Assembly (NCBI GenBank): GCA_017501645.1
Contig: JAFVWN010000008.1
Location: 1-57,814 of the forward strand
Length of the DNA stretch: 57,814 nt
Source: Clostridia bacterium
Lineage (GTDB): Bacteria; Bacillota; Clostridia; Christensenellales; UBA1242
Direction of reading: 5' to 3'
Position numbers and translations under genes: made by a program. The notes under the pieces were generated by a model. The model saw only the letters and a list, made by a program, of their open reading frames with translations. It did no database searches and had not been told where the DNA came from. Positions 9,219 to 18,332 of this stretch are shown one piece after another (the first letter of the stretch is position 1; each line of letters begins with the position of its first letter).

Positions 9219-9626
9219 TTATTTGCTAGATTCCTCTTCTTCTAAAGAACTAGTAGCCTCTTTGTTTTCTTTTGACTCATTTTCTTGTTGGGTTTTAGCA
9301 TTGTTTAAAATTTCTAGGCCTCTAGGATTGCTAGTTTCTTCAAAATGTCTCTTTGCTTTTGAAAACCAATCTTCTCCAAATTTACGCATCATAAATACAT
9401 TGTGAATGAGTGTGCATTCTTCGTTTGATGCTTCAAAGTCAGTAATCCAAAGTTCTTCACTTCCGCTACCGTTAAAACACCTGCCGTTGTCATAAACCCA
9501 AATCATTCTTCTTTCTTTTTCATCAAAATAATCACAAAGACGAGAGTTGTCATATTTCATTTTGCCCATAGAAACTAAAAGGTCTAGGAAATCTTTGTCT
9601 TCTAATTGACTAATAAATTCTAACAT
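9219..9626 (-). CDS. Hypothetical acidic cytoplasmic protein
   Basis: A 135-residue protein with AAGGAG upstream of its ATG. No family was recognised. The N-terminal 100 residues look folded and are rich in W, F and D/E. The last 30 residues are a low-complexity Glu/Lys/Ser tail, probably disordered. No membrane segment or signal is present. It is transcribed alone, with a shared terminator at its 3' end and the divergent HTH gene on its other side. Confidence 0.65.
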   Translation of the reverse strand: MLEFISQLEDKDFLDLLVSMGKMKYDNSRLCDYFDEKERRMIWVYDNGRCFNGSGSEELWITDFEASNEECTLIHNVFMMRKFGEDWFSKAKRHFEETSNPRGLEILNNAKTQQENESKENKEATSSLEEEESSK

Positions 9627-9858
9627 AATATACTCCTTTATGCTTTTTAAAGTACAAATAGTATAGCATATGGGTTATCCAATTTCAATATCAAACATAA
9701 TTATTTATTGTTTATATAAATGGTTTTAAACTTAGAAAGAGTTCTTTATAAAATTAAATATTAAAATGTACAATACGAAAAATTGTAGAGTTTTTTAAGT
9801 AAAAAACAGTTTTTAAAATCATATAAATGTGTTATATTCTTATATAAAGGAGAATGTA

Positions 9859-10464
9859 ATGGACTATATAAAAATAGGGAAATTTATAGCGGAAGAAAGG
9901 AAAGATAAAGGGTTAACGCAAGCAAAACTTGCAGAGCAACTTTTTGTAAGCGAAAAAACGGTTTCTAAATGGGAGAACGGAAAAGGTGTTCCAGAAACAG
10001 ATTTACTTCCTAAGATTTGTGAAATATTTGAAATAGAGATAAATGAACTTTTAAGTGGAGAAAAAATACAAAAAGAAGACGCACGACAAAAGGAAACCCT
10101 TATACTAGATATGGCTAAAGAGATTGAGCAGAAGAACAAAGTTATATGGAGTTCTATGTGGGTGATTATAAGCGTAAGTCTAGTGGTGTTGCTTTCTGGT
10201 TTGCTAATTACTGCGTTTTTTATACCAAAAGGTGTTTGGCAGATTGTAGCTATAGTTCTTTTGTGTGTAGTGTTTTTATTGCCTTGTTTCTATGCCTTAA
10301 AACTTGAAGTGAGTGTTGGTAAATACAAATGTAAAAAATGTGGGAGTGAAATTGTCCCAAGTTATTCGCAGGCTCTTTGTGCAATGCATTACGGAACTAC
10401 TCGTTACTTAAAATGTCCTAAATGCAATAAGCATTCTTGGTGTAAAAAAGAGTTGGATAAATAA
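9859..10464 (+). CDS. XRE-family regulator with membrane segments and a C-terminal zinc ribbon
   Basis: A 201-residue protein. Residues 1-65 form an XRE/Cro helix-turn-helix (GLTQAKLAEQLFVSEKTVSKWENG). Two hydrophobic segments (about residues 105-125 and 130-150) form a membrane hairpin. The last 45 residues carry CKKCG and CPKC pairs, a likely zinc ribbon. The ATG at 9859 is chosen because AAAGGAGA lies just before it; an in-frame ATG 30 bases upstream has no ribosome binding site. Membrane-tethered XRE proteins of this layout often sense envelope state. The target is unknown. Confidence 0.8.
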   Translation: MDYIKIGKFIAEERKDKGLTQAKLAEQLFVSEKTVSKWENGKGVPETDLLPKICEIFEIEINELLSGEKIQKEDARQKETLILDMAKEIEQKNKVIWSSMWVIISVSLVVLLSGLLITAFFIPKGVWQIVAIVLLCVVFLLPCFYALKLEVSVGKYKCKKCGSEIVPSYSQALCAMHYGTTRYLKCPKCNKHSWCKKELDK

Positions 10465-10491
10465 ATACAAAAAAACAATAATTGTCAATAA

Positions 10492-10518
10492 AAAAGAGTG
10501 GAACAATCCACTCTTTTA
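10492..10518. terminator. Bidirectional intrinsic terminator
   Basis: AAAAGAGTGGA / TCCACTCTTTT with loop ACAA, between the convergent XRE and DisA_N-like genes. Confidence 0.85.
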
Positions 10519-10525
10519 TTATTTA

Positions 10526-11869
10526 TTAACCAATAACAAAAATAGGTTTTACTCTTAATTTGTTTCTATCCATACGGAAACCCTCAATTCTTCCGTCTGC
10601 AGAAATTTTCATTGATATACCATAGTTGGAAAGGGTTTTTGCGGCTGCAAGTCTACCTCCGCCAACACTTCCTGCCTCAATCTTAATAATTGCCCCAACC
10701 GCAAGAATGTTGCCCTCATAGTCAATTATTGTCGCCCCGTCAATTCCAATTAATTCTTGACGAAGTTTACGGTTAACTTCGTGGAATTTCCTTCCGTTAA
10801 TAATTTTTATAAGAGCGGCAGATTTTGCACATTTATCTTCGTGAAGAAATGTTTCAAAAGGCGGAATTTCTTTTGATGCTTCATCAGGACTAGTAAAGAA
10901 TGAATGATTGATAGCTTCTTGTTGTTTGTAGTCATAACAATCTTTAAAAAGAAGGTCAGCAATGTCAATATGTTTTAAAATATTAAATCTATCTTTATTG
11001 TTAACATGGACAATACAGCCACCGGTTCTCGCAAAAGAAGTGTCAAGAGCTGAAAGGTAAATAGCTTTTCTTACCTCTTCAACCTCATCAGAGCGTTCGG
11101 CTAGTTTTCCAATAATTTCCTCGTGACTGAAACAAACCCAAGAACCATTTCTTTTTGCGAAAAGAAGCTGTTTGTCTTTAAATACAAGAATGTCTCCTTC
11201 TTCAATAAGGCAAACGCCAACTTTTGCACCAACACAAAGGTTTGCAATGTCAAGATGTTCATAAGGTGCAAGAATTGTTTCTTTTGCAGTTTTAGAAAAT
11301 GATTCGTAAGAGAGCAAATATCCATCAGCGGAAACAACAAGACAAGTGTTCTTTCCGTCACTTAATAGGGCACTGTAATCCTTTTTAAGGATTTGAGTGA
11401 TTTTCATATTGTTATTAGATTCTCTTGGGCATTTTTTACTTGTTATTAAAAAGCCGAACTGAGGTTTACCACCCTCATATGTTCGCATACCCCAAGAGGA
11501 TACAAGGTTAAGAATGTTGTTTAGAGTTGCACTTGCACTTTTTGTCAGTGCTTTACAGATTGCGTTTTGAGTTACTTGAGCTTCAAGACCTTTTATAAAT
11601 TCGTTTGAGAGGTTTGCTTTGAAAATACCTTTCATTTCTTCAAGGATAGAGCGTACTAGTTGAACTTCAAAAGACTTGAATGGTTGAACACGCTTGATGA
11701 CAAATCTTGTAGTGTCACTTCTGCTAAATTTAACTAATAATGTTCCACCTGAACCGTGTGCAACACAAGCATCTCTTGGACCAGATTCTTCTTCACCGAT
11801 TATTTCAGAACCTGTGAACATTGAGAGCACATTGTCTTCAAGGAAGGTTATAAAGCGTTCTCTTTTCAT
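10526..11869 (-). CDS. DisA_N/DAC-like domain protein with altered catalytic motif
   Basis: A 447-residue protein. The last 75 residues resemble the diadenylate cyclase (DAC, DisA_N) core. DGA at residues 377-379 matches the DGA motif, and GGGRLAAAKTLSNYGISMKIS (residues 401-421) aligns with the family's GTRHRAAxGxSxxxDAxxIVVS block. The RHR triplet that contacts ATP is not conserved; only the second Arg and the two Ala align. The N-terminal 370 residues are not recognised and may be a sensor region. The protein may make or bind c-di-AMP, or be a non-catalytic relative. The ATG is preceded by AAGAGGT. It is a single gene with its own terminator. Confidence 0.65.
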   Translation of the reverse strand: MKRERFITFLEDNVLSMFTGSEIIGEEESGPRDACVAHGSGGTLLVKFSRSDTTRFVIKRVQPFKSFEVQLVRSILEEMKGIFKANLSNEFIKGLEAQVTQNAICKALTKSASATLNNILNLVSSWGMRTYEGGKPQFGFLITSKKCPRESNNNMKITQILKKDYSALLSDGKNTCLVVSADGYLLSYESFSKTAKETILAPYEHLDIANLCVGAKVGVCLIEEGDILVFKDKQLLFAKRNGSWVCFSHEEIIGKLAERSDEVEEVRKAIYLSALDTSFARTGGCIVHVNNKDRFNILKHIDIADLLFKDCYDYKQQEAINHSFFTSPDEASKEIPPFETFLHEDKCAKSAALIKIINGRKFHEVNRKLRQELIGIDGATIIDYEGNILAVGAIIKIEAGSVGGGRLAAAKTLSNYGISMKISADGRIEGFRMDRNKLRVKPIFVIG

Positions 11870-12062
11870 GTCGATTACCTCTTTGCTCTAAATACAACTC
11901 ATTCTATAGTATATATATAATATACATATTTATATTAATATCACTTTTCAAAAAAAGCAACATTTTTTATAAAACTTTTTAATAAATTTTGCAAATTTTG
12001 CGTTTTTTGGTTGACAAATTGAAAAATGTAGTATTTCACCTTATAAATCATTGCAACATTGT

Positions 12063-12092
12063 TTGACTTAAATAGTTGTTTTAGGGTAAAAT
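12063..12092 (+). promoter_or_regulatory. Promoter of hydrogenase gene
   Basis: TTGACT, 18-base spacer, TAAAAT, 22 bases before the ATG, with AAGGAGG between. Confidence 0.5.
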
Positions 12093-12114
12093 TAACAAAA
12101 ATAAGGAGGCGAAA

Positions 12115-13383
12115 ATGGATAAAACAAGAAATAATATTTGTGAAAGTTGTGCCCACATAATGCAAGAAAAAGGAGAGAGTTTTGAGTCTTTAGAGTTTGA
12201 TAGATTTTCTCTTGCTTATGAGTGTAAAAATATAAATGAATACTGCGAGATTTGTGGTCAATTAATTATTAACAAAAATCAAGAAGACCAAGAGAAAGAT
12301 TTATCGCTTTTAGAGAGTGCTTTAAGTAATAAAAATCTAAAAGTAATTTGTTTTACTGCACCATCTATTAGAGTCTCTTTGGGTGATGAGTTTGGTTTTT
12401 CTGCGGGTGAAAATGTAGAAGGTAAAATGGTTTCTGCACTAAAAAAATTGGGTTTTTATGCTGTTTTCGATATGAATACATCTGCAGATTTTACAATTAT
12501 TGAAGAAGCAAAAGAACTTGAAAAAAGAATAAAAAGCGGTGAAAATTTGCCAATGTTTACAAGCTGTTGTCCGGGCTGGGTTAACTATTGTACAAAAGTT
12601 TGTAAGGAGTTTATTCCAAATTTGTCTACTTGTAAAAGCCCTCAACAAATGTTTGGTTCACTTTTAAACACTTATTATGCTGAAAGGCTTGGAGTGAAGT
12701 CAACAGATTTGTTTATTGTGTCAATAGTTCCTTGTCTTGCAAAAAAACTTGAGCATAAGCAAGAGGGGATTAATAGCTCAGTTGGTTTAGATGTTGATGT
12801 TGCAATAACAACAAGAGAAATTGCAAAACTCATAAAGAAAAACAATCTCAAATTAAAAAATTTGCGTGACGAAAAATTTGATGACTTTTTCGGTTGTGCA
12901 AGTGGTGCTGGTGCAATATTTGGAAACACAGGTGGGGTTATGGAAGCAGTACTTCGTTCTTTTGGTGATAGCATCACTCAAAAAGAACAAAAAATGCTTG
13001 AATATGAAATGGTTCGAGGAATTGACAGCATTAAACGAGCTGAAGTGAAAATTGGTAATAAAGTTTTGAAACTTGCTGTTGTAATGGGACTCAAAAATGT
13101 AAATGTTATACTAAACGAACTAAGGCAAGACCCTAAAAAGTATGATTTTGTTGAGGTTATGGCCTGTGAGGGTGGGTGTATTGGCGGTGCAGGGCAACCC
13201 CCTGTTGGAACTTGTGTGCTTGATAATCTTTTAGAAGAAAGAGCAAAGGGTTTGTATGCTTTAGAAAAGAATAAAGAACACCGCAAAGCTCATAAAAATC
13301 CAGCAGTATTAAAGGTGTATAATGACTTTTTGGGTGAAGTCGGTGGAGAAAAAGCAAAAAAACTACTTCATAGAACATATTAA
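12115..13383 (+). CDS. Compact [FeFe]-hydrogenase catalytic-domain protein
   Basis: A 422-residue protein with all four H-cluster cysteine positions: TSCCPGW (L1), VPCLAKKLE (L2, normally MPCxxKxxE) and EVMACEGGCIGGAGQP (L3). This predicts H2 production or sensing in the cytoplasm. The usual N-terminal ferredoxin motifs (CxxCxxCxxxC) are missing. Residues 9-47 instead carry CxxC and CxxxxxxCxxC, which could bind zinc or one cluster. The family's C-terminal small-subunit segment is present. The gene stands alone, with no HydE/F/G maturases or partner subunits nearby. The Met-to-Val change in L2 and the absence of accessory clusters make a sensory or non-standard role possible. Confidence 0.85.
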   Translation: MDKTRNNICESCAHIMQEKGESFESLEFDRFSLAYECKNINEYCEICGQLIINKNQEDQEKDLSLLESALSNKNLKVICFTAPSIRVSLGDEFGFSAGENVEGKMVSALKKLGFYAVFDMNTSADFTIIEEAKELEKRIKSGENLPMFTSCCPGWVNYCTKVCKEFIPNLSTCKSPQQMFGSLLNTYYAERLGVKSTDLFIVSIVPCLAKKLEHKQEGINSSVGLDVDVAITTREIAKLIKKNNLKLKNLRDEKFDDFFGCASGAGAIFGNTGGVMEAVLRSFGDSITQKEQKMLEYEMVRGIDSIKRAEVKIGNKVLKLAVVMGLKNVNVILNELRQDPKKYDFVEVMACEGGCIGGAGQPPVGTCVLDNLLEERAKGLYALEKNKEHRKAHKNPAVLKVYNDFLGEVGGEKAKKLLHRTY

Positions 13384-13400
13384 TTAATTTGTATCAGTAA

Positions 13401-13429
13401 TTGACGAAACTTGTCGAATTTTGTATAAT
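13401..13429 (+). promoter_or_regulatory. Promoter of lipoprotein gene
   Basis: TTGACG, 17-base spacer, perfect TATAAT, 30 bases upstream of the ATG at 13459. Confidence 0.7.
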
Positions 13430-13458
13430 GAAAATATAAAGTTTGAAAAGGTTTTGTT

Positions 13459-14247
13459 ATGAAGAGAATTTTTGCGTTGTTGTTATGTGTTTTATCTTTA
13501 TTCGCAGTAGCTTGTAAAGATGAAAAGGGTCATATAACAGATATTGATTTAGATTCTAGTTTCTATGAAGAAAAGATATTTGTTGGTGATGATATAGATT
13601 TTAGTGATTTTTCAGTGCTTGTCACATATAGTAGTGGCGAGACTCTACAAACAACTTCATCAGTTGTTTCAATTGTTGGATTCTCTACTGTAGAAGCCGG
13701 GGAAATTGAATTTACTATTAAGCACAAAAATAAGTCTTTCAAAAAGACAGTTGTGATTTATCATCCAACAGTTGTAGATTGCACATATAAAGGTGAGGGT
13801 GTTGTTTTATATAAAGGAGATACGGAAAGTTTATTCTCACATAAGTTTACAGCTCTTTATGAAAACGGAGCGGAAGAGGAAGTATCTTTAAGTGGGGCAG
13901 AAATTGCTGATGATTATAACTTAACAAACACTTTTACAAATATCACATTTACTTATGATGGCAAAACATTTGTTGTTCCTTGCAAGGTTGTTTATAAACC
14001 AATAGTCGAATCTGTAGAATATAAATTTGTTGATTTGACGAGCAGTTATGACACTTCGGTTTCAAAAATTATGATTTCTTCAGGAGAAGCATTTTTATTT
14101 AATGAAGAAAGAGTTGTCTGTGGTGAATTTTCTGTTACAAGCGCACAGTACAATATGTATACAGCATTCAAAACCTACGGAGGAAGCCTTGTAACGGTTC
14201 AATTATATTTAGTAAAAGATACAATTTATATGGATTTTTTAGAATAA
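13459..14247 (+). CDS. Lipoprotein with Ig-like (Big_3-type) domains
   Basis: A 262-residue protein with a lipoprotein signal ending in FAVAC at residues 15-19, so membrane-anchored on the outer face. Two domains of about 75 residues follow. Their pattern YxxGE...V.....ST.EAG...TxxYKG resembles bacterial Ig-like group 3 domains that often occur in surface proteins. A C-terminal 70-residue part is not recognised. It has a strong promoter and its own terminator. Binding partner unknown. Confidence 0.75.
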   Translation: MKRIFALLLCVLSLFAVACKDEKGHITDIDLDSSFYEEKIFVGDDIDFSDFSVLVTYSSGETLQTTSSVVSIVGFSTVEAGEIEFTIKHKNKSFKKTVVIYHPTVVDCTYKGEGVVLYKGDTESLFSHKFTALYENGAEEEVSLSGAEIADDYNLTNTFTNITFTYDGKTFVVPCKVVYKPIVESVEYKFVDLTSSYDTSVSKIMISSGEAFLFNEERVVCGEFSVTSAQYNMYTAFKTYGGSLVTVQLYLVKDTIYMDFLE

Positions 14248-14248
14248 A

Positions 14249-14274
14249 AAAAGATGCTAAAAGCATCTTTTTAT
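14249..14274. terminator. Bidirectional intrinsic terminator
   Basis: AAAAGATGCT / AGCATCTTTT with a three-base loop, overlapping the last codons of the convergent gene. Confidence 0.8.
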
Positions 14275-15149
14275 TTTTCCATTCGTTCTTCATAAGAATA
14301 TGTTGGTGGTTGCTTAACAATAAATTGCTTTTTTGCTTCATAGCTAGGTCTTAAAGGAGGCGTTGAACTCATATATCTACGGTTTCTTATTTGTTTTATG
14401 ACAGATTCAACCTGTTGAGGAGTTGCGTCAATATTAAAAGCATAGTTATGAAAAAACTGAATGTTTGGGTCTAGTGATGATAGTAAAGCTTGCCATCTTT
14501 GCCAGAAGAATTTTGTTTTGTTTTCAAGTACAGGAGCATTGCACGGACAGAGTTGGATAAAATAAGGTTTATTTGATTTTTTGCAATTTCCAACAATGTG
14601 TTCAATTGCTGAACAAGGAAATCTGCCAACAACAAAATCATAATTTCCAACTGGTGTTGTATCGTCAAAATAAGCATTAACAACTTTTACTTTCATTCGT
14701 TCAAGGCTCTTATTTGAAAGATAAAAACTGCGGTCAATAGATGTAACAATGTTGTTTTTCTCTGCGAGCATAATTGAAGAATATGGGTATTTGCCAGAGC
14801 CAACATCAAAAATTGAAGAGTGTTTTGCTGGTGTGAGAATATCAACAATATTTGCAAACTGTTCAACAGGAACAGACCTAGCGTTAAGTACAGTTTGTGT
14901 GATTTGGTTTATTTCTTGCATTACAGAACTTTCAAGTAGTAAGCGACTTGTTTTTTCACATTTTACAAGAGGTAAGTTTTCTTGCCAAAATCTTTTAAAA
15001 TCTTCAATCGCACGAATTATGTCATTATCGCTTTTAATCTCTAGAGTAGAGTAGTATTGAAAAATTCTGTACATATCATAATCAAGCGCCTCTTTATAGG
15101 GGTGCCTTTCTATATATTGCATTAAAAATTCTTTAGTGATGTTTTTCAT
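14271..15149 (-). CDS. Putative SAM-dependent methyltransferase-like protein
   Basis: A 292-residue protein. A central Rossmann-like segment, IFDVGSGKYPYSSIMLAE, resembles methyltransferase motif I, followed by an acidic strand end (VTSID) as expected for SAM binding. The N-terminal 110 residues are helical and not recognised. An NPPY-type catalytic motif is not evident, so the substrate is unknown. The ATG at 15149 is preferred over an in-frame ATG 18 bases upstream because the -10 box lies only nine bases before it. No ribosome binding site is present, which suggests a nearly leaderless mRNA. Confidence 0.6.
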   Translation of the reverse strand: MKNITKEFLMQYIERHPYKEALDYDMYRIFQYYSTLEIKSDNDIIRAIEDFKRFWQENLPLVKCEKTSRLLLESSVMQEINQITQTVLNARSVPVEQFANIVDILTPAKHSSIFDVGSGKYPYSSIMLAEKNNIVTSIDRSFYLSNKSLERMKVKVVNAYFDDTTPVGNYDFVVGRFPCSAIEHIVGNCKKSNKPYFIQLCPCNAPVLENKTKFFWQRWQALLSSLDPNIQFFHNYAFNIDATPQQVESVIKQIRNRRYMSSTPPLRPSYEAKKQFIVKQPPTYSYEERMEK

Positions 15150-15158
15150 AGTGATTAA

Positions 15159-15187
15159 AGTGTACACCCAAAAACTTGGCTAGTCAA
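15159..15187 (-). promoter_or_regulatory. Promoter of methyltransferase-like gene, nearly leaderless
   Basis: On the reverse strand, TTGACT, 17-base spacer, TACACT. The start codon follows after nine bases without a ribosome binding site. Confidence 0.55.
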
Positions 15188-15278
15188 TACTGATTTTTTA
15201 CAAAATAGCATATTTTTTTGCAAATTGTTTGTACCTGTCAAAAAAGATGTGTTAATATACTTACAAGAGGAAAAAATT

Positions 15279-15971
15279 ATGAAAAAAACTTTTTTAATTT
15301 TAAACATTATATTTGGATTTTTAACAATTTTAAGCTTGGTTTTCTATGGTCTTTGTGGGGGCTTATGGCTTAAGGGGGTTACAAGTGCCGGTTTTGTTTT
15401 ACAAGGTGTAGCAAATGTTATATATATTTGTTTACAAAAAGACAAGAATATAAAATTTGCAAGTCTTATGTTAACAGGTTTAGTGTTGTCTTTAATTGCG
15501 GATGTTGTACTTAATGTGTTTTTTATGGTTGGGGCATTGATTTTTGCTTCTGCACATATTTTATATGTTATTGCTTATAGCGTTCTTTCAAAATATTCTT
15601 GGAAAGATTTAATTTACGCAAGTATAATTTTTGTGCCATCAGCTCTTGTAATTACTCTTGTACCTCTTTTTGATTTTGGTGGCATTTTAATGGAAATTAT
15701 CTGTGTTGTTTATGCATTGATAATTTCACTAATGGTCGGTAAAGCCGTTTCAAACCTTATAAAAGAAAAGAGTGCTACAAATATTATAATTGTTATTGGA
15801 AGTGTCTTATTTTTTATCAGCGATTTAATGCTTTTATTTGATGTGTTTGCAAAAGTTCCACATTCTACAGCTCTTATTTTTGATTGTTTATGTTTGGCGA
15901 CATATTGGCCAGCTCAAATATTGTTGGCATATTCAATTTTTCATAAAACAACAGAAAGTAAAAAAGAATAA
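15279..15971 (+). CDS. YhhN family membrane protein (lysoplasmalogenase-like)
   Basis: A 230-residue integral membrane protein with about eight hydrophobic segments. The signature LxLSLIADVVLN (residues about 69-80), then FASAHILYVIAY, and later SVLFFISDLMLLFDVF, fits the YhhN/TMEM86 family. Eukaryotic members hydrolyse the vinyl-ether bond of lysoplasmalogens. Plasmalogens occur in anaerobic clostridia, so the role is plausible but not shown. The ATG at 15279 has AGAGGA upstream. The gene is alone and ends in an intrinsic terminator. Confidence 0.8.
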   Translation: MKKTFLILNIIFGFLTILSLVFYGLCGGLWLKGVTSAGFVLQGVANVIYICLQKDKNIKFASLMLTGLVLSLIADVVLNVFFMVGALIFASAHILYVIAYSVLSKYSWKDLIYASIIFVPSALVITLVPLFDFGGILMEIICVVYALIISLMVGKAVSNLIKEKSATNIIIVIGSVLFFISDLMLLFDVFAKVPHSTALIFDCLCLATYWPAQILLAYSIFHKTTESKKE

Positions 15972-15976
15972 TAATA

Positions 15977-16004
15977 AAAAAGCCAGTGTATATGCTGGCT
16001 TTTA
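15977..16004 (+). terminator. Intrinsic terminator
   Basis: AAAAGCCAG / CTGGCTTTT around loop TGTATATG, followed by TATTTTG, directly after the YhhN gene. Confidence 0.75.
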
Positions 16005-16068
16005 TTTTGTTGTTTTATAAGCAACTTTTTCTTAAAATTTACAATTAATAAAATAAAATTAAAAAAGA

Positions 16069-18084
16069 TTAGTTGTTGTCTAAGTGTAAGTAAAATGTAC
16101 AAGATGATAGCTTTTTTCTTTTCAAAAGAAGCTTTTGTCCGCTTTCTAATTTGTATGAGTATTCGTTTGAATAAGGACAATTGTTACAATTTGCACCGAG
16201 TAGATTTTTAAATGGACAGTGTCTAAGAGTCATTACCGGGAAGGTGTGTTGCTCTCCAATGTTTGATTCTGCAGAAATGATTGGTTTATTATAAATTTCT
16301 GCCGAAAATGTATTATAGACATTGAGTCCGCCACCAATAACAATGTTTGTGTTAAAAGACAATGCATAGTAATTGTTGGCAATTATCGAGATTTTAGTTT
16401 TTTCTATGATTGTTTTTAAAAGAGCAATATCTTCTTTTGTTGCAAAATTTGGTGTGTCAAGAAAAGCCTGCTTGTTGAGTTTTTTACACTTTTCAACAAA
16501 TAACTCTATTTCTTCTAAAACATATTGTTCAGGAGAGAAGATAATGTTTTCAGTGTCAAATTCTTGGTTGACATTGTCAATAACTTTAAAGTTTTTAAAC
16601 TTGATTGGAACATAATTAGTTTTTGTTGAAATGTAAGGTAAATTTCTTTCAAATCTTTTTGTAATAAAGTCAAAAACGGTTTGGTAAACAATTCTTCTAA
16701 ACTCATTAAGTTTTTGTTTTGTAATAAATATATTGTCAAATTTTACAAAGTTTAATTTGCATTCTAAAAGATTGTTTTTTTCAAAGGATAATTCAAAATC
16801 TTTTTGCGAAATAGGGGAAGAAATGGCTTTTTGACAAGCTTCTCCAAGAATTTCTATATTCTTTCCGTCAAGGTTAACAATTGCTTTTAACTGCTTGTTT
16901 TCTTCAGCAAAAATATCAGCAGAGAAAACTTTCTTTTTTGAGATACTTAAAATGTTTTCTTCTTGGTTTGCATCAATGATTAAGTTTACAAGTTCGCCTT
17001 GTTTAACCTTTTGGGTTGTTGTGAGGACATAACCATTTTTGCCATTTTGTCTAAGGTCGAAAGCTGTTATTGTTGAAACTTCTTTAGTTTTGTCAAAAAG
17101 TTTAAAGGTTGATTTTGGGAACAACTTTCTTTTTGAAGAAAAGTAAACTTCGTTGAACTTTTTGCCAGTAATAACTTTTTGAACAACACCAATATTGATG
17201 CCTATATGATTGTTGTATACTGAAATTATTTTTCCGTTGCCATCAAAATAACCATTAGTGTATTCTCTGTTGAATGCAAGCTTGATATTTTCGTGATTTA
17301 TTTTAAGATTGTTGAGTGCGTTGTAGTATTCTCTTGTTGTTGCTCCAACATAGAAAGGTCTTCTTGCTCTGCCTTCAATTTTTAATACATCAACACCTGC
17401 ATCTTTTAATTTTTTAAGTTGATTTATCATATTAAAATCTTTGGCACTTAAAAGATATCCACAAGAGAGTGGCTTGTTATTTTTGAGTAGGGTATAAGGA
17501 AGTCTACAAAGTTGTTTACATTTTCCTCTGTTTCCGCTTGCGTTAAGAAGATATGAACTGAGATAACAGTTTCCAGAAAGAGACACACAAAGTGCACCCT
17601 GAGCAAAATATTCAATTTCGACTTTTGAGTTTTGTCTTATTCTTTTTATCTCTTCAAGTGGAGTTTCTCTTGCAAGGACAACCCTTTTAAAACCATATTT
17701 TTCAATTTCTTTAACGCCCTCAAGGTTATGTATGCCCATTTGAGTGCTTGCGTGGATTTCTATTTCTGGGTAGGCAGAATGAATAATTTTTGCAAGGGCT
17801 AAATCTTGAATGATAAAAGAGTCGACACCTTTATTATAAGTGTCAACAATCACATTAAGTGCTTGATTTAGTTCTTCGTCAGTAAATAAAATGTTTATTG
17901 CGAGATTGATTTTACAACCAAAAAGATGGGCAAAATCAATACCTTCTTTTATATTTTTAAGGTTGAAACCGTCTATGTTGTTTCTTGCGTTAAAATCGTT
18001 GATGCCAATATAAACTTCGTCTGCACCATTAAAAACCGCAACTTTTAAACACTCTAAATTACCCGCTGGTGATAATATTTTCAT
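16069..18084 (-). CDS. U32 peptidase-family protein
   Basis: A 671-residue protein. It opens with KILSPAGNLECLKVAVFNGADEVY-type sequence characteristic of the family and carries the signature EYFAQGALCVSLSGNCYLSS followed by NRGKCKQLCRLPY near residues 160-200. Several U32 members are RNA hydroxylation factors (RlhA, TrhO/TrhP-type), so an RNA-modifying role is as likely as peptidase activity. The C-terminal half holds a long domain and ends in a Cys cluster (HCPFKNLLGANCNNC), probably a metal site. The ATG at 18084 is chosen over one 63 bases upstream because the upstream stretch contains the promoter. Confidence 0.85.
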   Translation of the reverse strand: MKILSPAGNLECLKVAVFNGADEVYIGINDFNARNNIDGFNLKNIKEGIDFAHLFGCKINLAINILFTDEELNQALNVIVDTYNKGVDSFIIQDLALAKIIHSAYPEIEIHASTQMGIHNLEGVKEIEKYGFKRVVLARETPLEEIKRIRQNSKVEIEYFAQGALCVSLSGNCYLSSYLLNASGNRGKCKQLCRLPYTLLKNNKPLSCGYLLSAKDFNMINQLKKLKDAGVDVLKIEGRARRPFYVGATTREYYNALNNLKINHENIKLAFNREYTNGYFDGNGKIISVYNNHIGINIGVVQKVITGKKFNEVYFSSKRKLFPKSTFKLFDKTKEVSTITAFDLRQNGKNGYVLTTTQKVKQGELVNLIIDANQEENILSISKKKVFSADIFAEENKQLKAIVNLDGKNIEILGEACQKAISSPISQKDFELSFEKNNLLECKLNFVKFDNIFITKQKLNEFRRIVYQTVFDFITKRFERNLPYISTKTNYVPIKFKNFKVIDNVNQEFDTENIIFSPEQYVLEEIELFVEKCKKLNKQAFLDTPNFATKEDIALLKTIIEKTKISIIANNYYALSFNTNIVIGGGLNVYNTFSAEIYNKPIISAESNIGEQHTFPVMTLRHCPFKNLLGANCNNCPYSNEYSYKLESGQKLLLKRKKLSSCTFYLHLDNN

Positions 18085-18090
18085 AGTTTT

Positions 18091-18118
18091 ATTATAACAC
18101 AATTTTGCTTTTTGTAAA
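18091..18118 (-). promoter_or_regulatory. Promoter of U32 gene, leaderless
   Basis: Reverse strand TTTACA, 16-base spacer, perfect TATAAT, then only six bases to the ATG at 18084. No ribosome binding site. Confidence 0.65.
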
Positions 18119-18245
18119 GCATTCTTGTTTTTATAGAAAATAAACACTTACAAAAACTGAGGGGGGTAAATTTTTCAAGTTGTGCAATCTGTATAAAAAT
18201 GTTAGGACTATATACATTTTATATATTTATATATTATTAATATTG

Positions 18246-18274
18246 TTGACTTTTTATGGTGGGTGGTGTATCAT
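18246..18274 (+). promoter_or_regulatory. Promoter of dlt-like operon
   Basis: TTGACT, 17-base spacer, TATCAT, about 60 bases before the first gene of the operon. Confidence 0.55.
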
Positions 18275-18332
18275 TACATATGTGTGAAAAATTTTAAAAG
18301 GCACAACAAAAAACTATTCAAAGGTGAGACTT

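Noticed and set aside
15838..16180. Short ORFs between the YhhN and U32 genes
   Set aside because: They overlap the ends of the two real genes in other frames and have no ribosome binding sites.
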